A stretch of DNA of 64,000 nucleotides. It comes from an uncultured Collinsella sp. Lineage in GTDB: Bacteria > Actinomycetota > Coriobacteriia > Coriobacteriales > Coriobacteriaceae. The translations under genes and the position numbers were made by a program. The stretch spans positions 109,853 through 173,852 of the forward strand of contig CAUACA010000002.1 of NCBI GenBank assembly GCA_958427355.1, written 5' to 3'. The notes beneath the pieces were generated by a model. It had not been told where the DNA came from, did not search any database, and saw only the letters and a program-made list of their open reading frames with translations. Shown here in pieces: positions 58,315 to 64,000 of this stretch (positions are counted from its first letter, which is position 1; every line of letters begins with the position of its first letter).

Positions 58315-58820
58315 GTGTATTGATCAGCAACGATGCCGAGCTCGATACGCTGCTCGACGCGCAGGAGGTGGAGCACATCTGCGAGGTTGTGCTTGCCGCC
58401 GAGGGCGTTGAGCGTGAAGTCGAGATTTCCCTTTCGTATGTCGACGAGGACGAGATGTACGAGCTCAACCACGAGTGGCGCGGTATCGACCGCACCACCG
58501 ATGTGCTCTCGTTTGAATGCGACTCGGCCTTTGACGAGGATATTCCCGCCGACGAGACGCTCGAGCTCGGCGATATCATCTTGGCCCCGCAGGTTATTGC
58601 CCGTCAGGCCCCCGGTTTTGGCAATAGCCCCGCTGACGAGTGTCGTCTGATGCTCGTACACGGCATGCTGCACCTGCTGGGCTATGACCATATCGAGGAC
58701 GACGAGGCCGAGGTCATGGAGGCCCGCGAGGACGCCATCCTGCGCGATCTGGCGCTCGAGCGCGGCGAGGACCCCAAGCTAGTCCACGTCGGCCCCATCA
58801 CCAACCACGCCCACGACTAG
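58311..58820 (+). CDS. ybeY: Endoribonuclease YbeY (rRNA maturation)
   Basis: YbeY is a zinc endoribonuclease for 16S rRNA 3' maturation and ribosome quality control. The 169-residue protein shows the metal motif HGMLHLLGYDH (near 118-128), RTTDVLSFE and LGDIILAP. TTG 58311 overlaps the phoH stop by 4 nt and has AAAGGAG at a normal distance. Downstream dgkA starts after 9 nt. Confidence 0.95.
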   Translation: MSVLISNDAELDTLLDAQEVEHICEVVLAAEGVEREVEISLSYVDEDEMYELNHEWRGIDRTTDVLSFECDSAFDEDIPADETLELGDIILAPQVIARQAPGFGNSPADECRLMLVHGMLHLLGYDHIEDDEAEVMEAREDAILRDLALERGEDPKLVHVGPITNHAHD

Positions 58821-58829
58821 GAGCCGTCT

Positions 58830-59207
58830 ATGATTCCCGGATCGAACAAGGACCATCCGTCCTTCTTAAAGTCGTTTTCCTACGCCATGGAGGGCTTCGT
58901 CACCGCCGTCAAGACCGAGCGCAACATTAAGGTCATGCTCGTGGCGGGCGTGTGCACCGTCATTGCTGGCTGTATCGTGGGCCTCGACATTGCCGAGTGG
59001 GCCACGATTATCATCTGTTGCGGCCTGGTGATTCACGGCGAGCTGTGCAACACCGCTATGGAGGCTATCGTCGACCTGGCGACCCAGGAGCTCCATCCGC
59101 TGGCCAAGCGTGCGAAGGACATCGCCGCCGCCTCTGTATACATTCTTTCCATCACCGCCGCGATTGTGGGCGTGCTGGTATTTGCCCACGCGCTCGGCTT
59201 TATTTAG
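58830..59207 (+). CDS. dgkA: Undecaprenol/diacylglycerol kinase family protein
   Basis: This small membrane kinase has 125 residues and three hydrophobic segments (about 37-55, 57-75 and 100-122). It contains the family motif NTAMEAIVDL followed by KRAKDIAAASV. In Gram-positive bacteria such proteins mainly phosphorylate undecaprenol; in E. coli, diacylglycerol. The uppS gene in this window makes the former likely, but this is inference. It lies between ybeY and era, as is usual. Confidence 0.92.
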   Translation: MIPGSNKDHPSFLKSFSYAMEGFVTAVKTERNIKVMLVAGVCTVIAGCIVGLDIAEWATIIICCGLVIHGELCNTAMEAIVDLATQELHPLAKRAKDIAAASVYILSITAAIVGVLVFAHALGFI

Positions 59208-59219
59208 AAAGGGATTCCC

Positions 59220-60287
59220 ATGTCCGACAATATGCAGCCTACCGATGAGATCCTGGACGACGAGACTTTGGACGCGGTGGATACCGAGGGGCTCGAGGAT
59301 GTCGAGGAGTTCGACCCGTTTGAGGGCATGAGCGACGAGGAACTCGACTCCCTGTGCGACGAGGACGACGGTCCTATGGGCTTTGGTGACGTGGAACCCG
59401 GTTTCCGCAGCGGCTTCGTGGCCCTGGTCGGTCGTCCCAACGCCGGCAAGTCCACGCTGCTTAATGCCTGCTATGGCAAAAAGGTCGCCATCACCTCGCC
59501 GGTGGCACAGACGACCCGCCGCCGCATGCGCGCCGTCGTCAACCGTCCCGGCTACCAGCTGGTCTTTGTCGATACCCCGGGTATTCATAAGCCCAAGGAC
59601 GGCCTGGGGTCCGAGCTCAACAAGAGCGCACTGTTCGAGTTGAACGATGTCGACGTCGTCGCGTTTTTGATTGATGCCACCAAGCCGATCGGCAGGGGAG
59701 ACGCCTGGGTTGCCGAGCGCGTCAGATGCGCTTGTTGCAAGAAGGTCCTGGTGCTCACCAAGGCCGATGAGGCCGACCCCGCACAGGTCATGGAGCAGCT
59801 TAAGGCTGCCCACGAGCTTATGGAATATGACGACGAGATTGTGACGTCGTCGGTTAAGAACTTCAACGTCGATGCCTTTATCGAGACCGTTGCGCACTTT
59901 TTGCCCGAGGGTCCGCGTTGGTTCCCCGAGGACATGGGTACCGACGCTTCCGATGAGACGCTCGTTGCCGAGTTTGTGCGCGAGAAGGTCTTGCGCCGCA
60001 CCCGTGATGAGATCCCGCACTCCGTTGGCGTGATCTGCGATGCGCTCGAGCAGACCAAGAAGGTGCTGCGCGTGCACGCCACCATTTACGTCGAGCGCGA
60101 GGGCCAAAAGGGCATCATCATCGGCAAGGGCGGCGAGATGATCAAGCATATCGGTATCGACGCCCGTCGCGATCTTGAGCGCATTTTTGGCACGCAGGTC
60201 TTTTTGGAGCTGGACGTGAAGGTCAAGGCCGGCTGGCGTGACGACGAGGCCCAGATTCGCCGCTTTGGCTATAACGCCGAGGACTAA
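59220..60287 (+). CDS. era: GTPase Era with acidic N-terminal extension
   Basis: Era binds 16S rRNA near its 3' end and helps 30S maturation. The 355-residue protein has G1 GRPNAGKST (71-79), G3 DTPGIHKPKDGLG, G4 LTKADEAD (NKxD-like variant) and a KH domain (about 275-340, KGIIIGKGGEMIKHIG). About 55 acidic residues precede the normal start, rich in Asp and Glu, which most Era proteins lack. ATG 59220 follows AAAGGGA. An internal start near residue 50 is possible but has no clear site. Confidence 0.93.
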   Translation: MSDNMQPTDEILDDETLDAVDTEGLEDVEEFDPFEGMSDEELDSLCDEDDGPMGFGDVEPGFRSGFVALVGRPNAGKSTLLNACYGKKVAITSPVAQTTRRRMRAVVNRPGYQLVFVDTPGIHKPKDGLGSELNKSALFELNDVDVVAFLIDATKPIGRGDAWVAERVRCACCKKVLVLTKADEADPAQVMEQLKAAHELMEYDDEIVTSSVKNFNVDAFIETVAHFLPEGPRWFPEDMGTDASDETLVAEFVREKVLRRTRDEIPHSVGVICDALEQTKKVLRVHATIYVEREGQKGIIIGKGGEMIKHIGIDARRDLERIFGTQVFLELDVKVKAGWRDDEAQIRRFGYNAED

Positions 60288-60302
60288 GGACGCGCGGCGC
60301 GC

Positions 60303-61052
60303 ATGGCAGGCTCCCGGACATATCGCACGAAAGTGCTCGTGCTCGATAAGACTAAGCTCAAAGAGACCGACCTGATCTTGACGATGCTTGACGAGCGGGG
60401 GCGGCAGGTTCGTGCCGTGGCAAAGGGCGCCCGCAAACCCGGCGGACGCCTGGCTGCGCGCTGCGAGCTGTTCTGTACGGTAGATATGCTGCTCGCACAT
60501 GGACGGTCACTCGACGTGGTTTCTCAGGCCGAGCTTATGGAGGCGCCGCTCGGCGTTGCGCCCGATTACGAGACGACCTGCGCCGCAAGCGCGATCGCCG
60601 AGGTCGCGCGCGTGTGCTCGTTCGAGGACGCCGAGGACCCGTTTACCTTTGCCATCACGCAGCGAGCGCTTGCCCTGGTGGGCAGCGGGCTCGACACGGC
60701 GCATATGGATCTACTTGTGGCGGCATATGTCTTTAAGCTGCTGTCGCACGTTGGCTATCGACCCGATTTTTCGGCCTGCGTGCTGTGCGGAGACCCCATG
60801 CTGTCGTATTTTTCGCCCCAGGCGGGCGGCCTCATGTGCGGGTCGTGCGCGTCGAGCGTTCCAGGTGCCGAACTGGTGTCGACCGGTGAGGCCGCATGGC
60901 TGCGCGCCCTCATGTCCATGACCTTCGATGCGCTTTTGGCCGAGCGAATCGACCCGCATACCGCAGCCTTTTTGCTGGGGCTTTCGCATGTTTGGGCTGC
61001 GACGCACACCGATCAGCGCCTCCGTGCGATGGAATTCATGTTGGGTCGGTGA
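60303..61052 (+). CDS. recO: DNA repair protein RecO
   Basis: RecO loads RecA on gaps with RecR and anneals SSB-coated DNA. The 249-residue protein has an N-terminal OB fold (TKVLVLDKTKLKETDLILTML ... GRQVRAVAKGARKP) and a zinc-binding pair CVLCGDP and CGSCAS in the helical domain (about 160-182). ATG 60303 comes 15 nt after era. The era-recO order is common. Confidence 0.93.
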   Translation: MAGSRTYRTKVLVLDKTKLKETDLILTMLDERGRQVRAVAKGARKPGGRLAARCELFCTVDMLLAHGRSLDVVSQAELMEAPLGVAPDYETTCAASAIAEVARVCSFEDAEDPFTFAITQRALALVGSGLDTAHMDLLVAAYVFKLLSHVGYRPDFSACVLCGDPMLSYFSPQAGGLMCGSCASSVPGAELVSTGEAAWLRALMSMTFDALLAERIDPHTAAFLLGLSHVWAATHTDQRLRAMEFMLGR

Positions 61053-61190
61053 TGATGCGCAGGCGCGGGCTGCTTGTGGTAACATACCGACCTGTTGGTA
61101 CCTCGACCTTGGTTGCTCGCTCCACCGGCGGCTTCCCAGTCCGAGGCGAATCGAGTCGCCCGATGGCGACGCAAAAAGAAAGGTGAAACA

Positions 61191-61469
61191 ATGACTGTTT
61201 CCAAAGAGCGCAAGGCGGAGCTGACTGCCCAGTTCGGTAACACCCCGGTCGACACCGGCAACCCCAAGGTTCAGGTCGCCATCCTGTCCGAGCGCATCAA
61301 GGAGCTGACCGAGCACATGAAGTCCCATCAGAAGGACTTCCACACCCGTCGTGGTCTGCTCATGCTCGTCGGTCGTCGTCGTCGTCTTCTCTCCTACATC
61401 AAGAAGAACGACATCGTCGAGTACCGTGAGCTCATCAAGGCTCTGGGCATCCGCGACAACATCCAGTAG
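61191..61469 (+). CDS. rpsO: 30S ribosomal protein S15
   Basis: The 92-residue protein contains DTGNPKVQVAILSERIKELTEHMKSHQKDFHTRRGLLMLVGRRRRLL, the S15 core that binds the 16S rRNA central domain. ATG 61191 follows AAAGAAAGG. The 138-nt leader since recO contains a TAACAT box (61080-61085) and several hairpins; no clear -35 is seen. It precedes pnp, the classic rpsO-pnp pair. Confidence 0.97.
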   Translation: MTVSKERKAELTAQFGNTPVDTGNPKVQVAILSERIKELTEHMKSHQKDFHTRRGLLMLVGRRRRLLSYIKKNDIVEYRELIKALGIRDNIQ

Positions 61470-61484
61470 GATTTGTACATGCTA

Positions 61485-61515
61485 AGAGCGTCCTGCGCAG
61501 CGGGGCGCTCTTTTT
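61485..61515 (+). terminator. rpsO terminator
   Basis: AGAGCG-T-CC-T-GC pairs with GC-G-GG-G-CGCTCT, followed by TTTTT. It would allow partial readthrough into pnp, as in other bacteria. Confidence 0.85.
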
Positions 61516-61523
61516 GTGTAAGG

Positions 61524-61604
61524 GCGTGAACAATCACGCTCTGAAGCGTGGCGGGGGCAGGGGGCCCGCGTCACATGAGAAGCCCGCAGGCAAGGGGCCT
61601 GTGG
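61524..61604 (+). promoter_or_regulatory. Structured leader of pnp
   Basis: CACGC (61535-61539) can pair either with GCGTG upstream (61524-61528) or, as CACGCT, with AGCGTG downstream (61545-61550). These two hairpins exclude one another. A third hairpin, CCGCAGGC with GCCTGTGG (61584-61604), ends a few bases before the AAAGGA site. PNPase is known to control its own leader in E. coli; such control here is inference. Confidence 0.4.
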
Positions 61605-61618
61605 GGTAAAGGAGAACA

Positions 61619-63865
61619 ATGACACTCGTATCCAAGACCTTTGAGCTGTACGGCAAGACCTACACCTTTGAGTCCGGCGAGCTTGCCAAGCAGGCCACTG
61701 GCGCCTGTCTGGTCAAGCAGGGCGACACCACGATGCTCGATACCGTGGTCGTCTCCAAGGAGCGCAAGAACTATGACTTCTTCCCGCTGACCGTCGACTT
61801 CAACGAGAAGATGTACGCTGCCGGCCGCATCCCGGGTGGCTACCTCAAGCGTGAGGGCCGTCCCAGCGAGAAGGCCACGCTCACCGCGCGCATGATCGAC
61901 CGTCCGATTCGCCCGAGCTTCCCGGACGGCTTCCGCAATGAGGTACACATCGTCGCCACCTCGCTCGTCGCCGACCAGGTCAACCCCTTCGACGTCATCA
62001 ACGTTATGGGTGCATCCCTGGCCATGACGCTCGGCGGCGTGCCCTTCGAGGGCCCGCTTGCCTGCGTGCGCATCGGCCGTAACGTGGAGACCGGCGAGTT
62101 TATCGTCAACCCCACCTACGAGGAGCGCGAGAACTCCGATCTGGACCTGGAGCTGGGCGGCTCTGCCGACTTTATCTCGATGGTCGAGGCCGGCGCCGAG
62201 GAGATCTCCGAGGACGACATGCTCGCCGCCATGAAGTTTGGCCAGGAGGCCCTTGCTGCCTTCTGCCAGGCTCAGGACGAGTTCGTTGCCGAGTGGGAGC
62301 AGGTCAACGGCCCCATCGTCAAGAAGGAGTACCCGCTCGACCAGCCCGTCGAGGAGGTCCAGGAGCGCATCTTCGCCCACTACGACGAGATGGCTGCCGC
62401 CCTTCGCGATGCCGACAAGCTCTCCCGTATCGGCAAGGTCGAGGCTCTGAAGGAGTCCATCCGCGCCGAGTTCACCGAGGAGGAGCAGGCCGCTTGGGAG
62501 CGCGAGATCCCCGTGGCGCTCAAGAAGCTCGAGAAGAAGGCCATGCGCACCATGGTCGTCGAGACCGGCGAGCGCGTCGACGGCCGTGCCGCCGACGAGA
62601 TCCGTCCCATCATGGTGAAGGACAACTACCTGCCGCTCGTTCACGGCTCTGGTCTGTTCCAGCGTGGCCAGACCCAGGTGCTTTCCGTCCTGTCGCTCGG
62701 TATGCTCAACGAGGGCCAGCGTCTGGATACCATCGAGCCCACCGAGGGCAAGCGCTACATGCACCACTACAACTTCCCGCCTTTCTGCACCGGCGAGACC
62801 GGCCGCATGGGCAGCCCCAAGCGCCGCGAGATCGGCCATGGCAATCTGGCCGAGCGCGCTCTGCTTCCGGTGCTTCCCGACGAGAACGAGTTCCCCTACG
62901 CCATCCGCGTCGTCTCCGAGGTCATGGAGTCCAACGGCTCCTCTTCGATGGCTTCGACCTGCGGCTCCACGCTCGCCCTTATGGACGGCGGCGTGCCCAT
63001 TAAGCGCCCGGTCTCCGGTATCGCCATGGGCCTGATCCAGGAGGAGGGCAAGACCGTGGTCCTGTCCGACATCCAGGGTCTCGAGGACTTCCTGGGCGAC
63101 ATGGACTTTAAGGTCACCGGCACCACCGAGGGCATCACCGCCCTGCAGATGGACAACAAGGCCACCGGCCTCACCTTCGACATCCTGGCCCGCGCCCTGC
63201 AGCAGGCCAAGGAGGGTCGCGCCTTCATCCTGCAGAAGATGCTCGATGTGATTCCCGAGCCGCGCCACACCACGCGCAGCACCGCCCCGCGTATCGTCTC
63301 CATCCAGGTTCCGACCGACAAGATCCGCGACGTCATCGGTTCCGGCGGTAAGGTTATCCGCGGCATCCAGGACGAGACCGGCGCCTCGGTCGACATCCAG
63401 GAGGATGGTACCGTCTTTGTCGGCGGCACCGGCGAGTCCGTCGACCAGGCTGTCGAGCGCATCAAGCTCATCATCAAGGTTCCCGAGCCGGGCGAGGAGT
63501 ACACCGGTCGCGTGGTCTCCATCCAGCCCTTCGGCGCCTTCGTCAACCTGCTGCCCGGTAAGGACGGCCTGCTGCACATCTCCCGCGTCGCCAAGGGCCG
63601 CGTGGAGAAGGTCGAGGACGTCCTCAACGTCGGCGACGAGGTCAAGGTCGTCGTCATCGAGGTCGACGATCGCGGTAAGATCTCGCTCGATCGTCTTGAC
63701 AAGCCCGAGGCCCCGGCTCGCGCCGAGGGTGCCTCCGAGGGCGACGGCGAGCACTTCCAGCGCCGTGAGCGTCCGCGTCGCGAGCGCTCTGAGCGCAGCG
63801 ACCGTCCGCGCCGTCCCGGCGACAACGGAGGCCGCAAGCCCCGCCGTCACCACGACGCCGAGTAA
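61619..63865 (+). CDS. pnp: Polyribonucleotide nucleotidyltransferase (PNPase)
   Basis: PNPase degrades RNA 3' to 5' using phosphate. The 748-residue protein has two RNase PH domains (about 1-145 and 305-550). The FRKR-like RRE and GxCxG-type sites lie in SPKRREIGHGNLAERAL and SSMASTCGSTLALMDGGVP. A KH domain (KIRDVIGSGGKVIRGIQDETG near 570) and an S1 domain (GEEYTGRVVSIQPFGAFVNLLPGKDGLLHIS near 625) follow. A basic Arg-rich tail ends the protein. ATG 61619 follows AAAGGAG. Confidence 0.97.
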   Translation: MTLVSKTFELYGKTYTFESGELAKQATGACLVKQGDTTMLDTVVVSKERKNYDFFPLTVDFNEKMYAAGRIPGGYLKREGRPSEKATLTARMIDRPIRPSFPDGFRNEVHIVATSLVADQVNPFDVINVMGASLAMTLGGVPFEGPLACVRIGRNVETGEFIVNPTYEERENSDLDLELGGSADFISMVEAGAEEISEDDMLAAMKFGQEALAAFCQAQDEFVAEWEQVNGPIVKKEYPLDQPVEEVQERIFAHYDEMAAALRDADKLSRIGKVEALKESIRAEFTEEEQAAWEREIPVALKKLEKKAMRTMVVETGERVDGRAADEIRPIMVKDNYLPLVHGSGLFQRGQTQVLSVLSLGMLNEGQRLDTIEPTEGKRYMHHYNFPPFCTGETGRMGSPKRREIGHGNLAERALLPVLPDENEFPYAIRVVSEVMESNGSSSMASTCGSTLALMDGGVPIKRPVSGIAMGLIQEEGKTVVLSDIQGLEDFLGDMDFKVTGTTEGITALQMDNKATGLTFDILARALQQAKEGRAFILQKMLDVIPEPRHTTRSTAPRIVSIQVPTDKIRDVIGSGGKVIRGIQDETGASVDIQEDGTVFVGGTGESVDQAVERIKLIIKVPEPGEEYTGRVVSIQPFGAFVNLLPGKDGLLHISRVAKGRVEKVEDVLNVGDEVKVVVIEVDDRGKISLDRLDKPEAPARAEGASEGDGEHFQRRERPRRERSERSDRPRRPGDNGGRKPRRHHDAE

Positions 63866-63888
63866 CAGCTACACATAAGCAGCTCAAC

Positions 63889-63920
63889 AAGGGCGACTCC
63901 GGACTGGGGTCGCCCTTTTG
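63889..63920 (+). terminator. pnp terminator
   Basis: AAGGGCGAC-T-CC pairs with GG-G-GTCGCCCTT, followed by TTG. Confidence 0.85.
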
Positions 63921-63976
63921 CTATTCCCGGCGGGGTCCGCGGATAAAGTTTCCTGCTCTACAGTCCTGCTCACGAC

Positions 63977-63999
63977 GGAGGCCACATTAAGTGGCCTCC
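63977..63999. repeat. Perfect 9-bp hairpin at the window edge
   Basis: GGAGGCCAC (63977-63985) and GTGGCCTCC (63991-63999) enclose ATTAA. It is probably a terminator, perhaps for a gene converging from beyond the window, but the flank is cut off. Confidence 0.5.
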
Positions 64000-64000
64000 T

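Noticed and set aside
1..64000. tRNA genes, rRNA genes, CRISPR arrays, prophage or intact insertion sequences
   Set aside because: No cloverleaf-like sequence, rRNA segment, regularly spaced repeat array, integrase next to an attachment site, or complete transposase was found. The xer gene is a housekeeping recombinase in a conserved neighbourhood.

Overview
This 64 kb window is chromosomal, GC-rich core-genome DNA. It most likely comes from a Collinsella-like member of the Coriobacteriia (Actinomycetota). The organism call is inference. It rests on GC-rich codon use, frequent GTG and TTG starts, an actinobacterial-type integration host factor (mihF) before gmk-rpoZ, a fermentative adhE, and pyruvate phosphate dikinase with its regulator. 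No rRNA, tRNA, CRISPR array or intact mobile element was found. Nearly every gene is a recognisable housekeeping gene, and about 90 percent of the DNA is coding.

Layout. 1-3.8 kb: rplU (partial)-rpmA-obg-nadD-yqeK-rsfS. 3.9-5.2 kb: dinB on the minus strand. 5.4-7.9 kb: rpsP-khpA-rimM-trmD-lepB. 7.9-14.8 kb: glyQ-glyS, then the PPDK regulator and ppdK. 15-16.3 kb: rplS and rnhB. 16.5-21.7 kb: yraN-comM-dprA-trmFO-xerC. 21.9-32 kb: rpsB-tsf, then pyrH-frr-uppS-cdsA-dxr-rseP-ispG-proS. 32.2-36.4 kb, minus strand: a small kinase-like gene, adhE, a transposase remnant and rpmB. 36.7-42.1 kb: pyrR-pyrB-pyrC-pyrK-pyrD-pyrF behind a candidate attenuator. 42.4-44.8 kb: mihF-gmk-rpoZ-thiI. 45-49 kb: comEA-comEC-holA. 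49.2-61 kb: rpsT, lepA-dusB-hemW, a membrane dnaJ-like gene, dnaJ, mtaB-phoH-ybeY-dgkA-era-recO. 61.2-63.9 kb: rpsO and pnp.

The genes mainly serve translation and ribosome biogenesis, isoprenoid and phospholipid precursor synthesis, pyrimidine synthesis (all steps from carbamoyl phosphate except pyrE), DNA uptake and recombination, and fermentative C2/C3 metabolism.

The most interesting signals are mostly non-coding. An identical 20-bp sequence lies 70-75 bp upstream of the first gene of both competence-type operons. The pyr leader can fold into mutually exclusive anti-antiterminator, antiterminator and terminator hairpins. A decayed Y1-type transposase is bounded by perfect 17-bp inverted repeats. 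Helically phased TTTACC repeats precede ppdK, and a dyad precedes adhE. dinB and lepA look leaderless. Two proteins have unusual architecture: RseP carries a winged-helix-like insert, and a DnaJ homologue ends in membrane segments.
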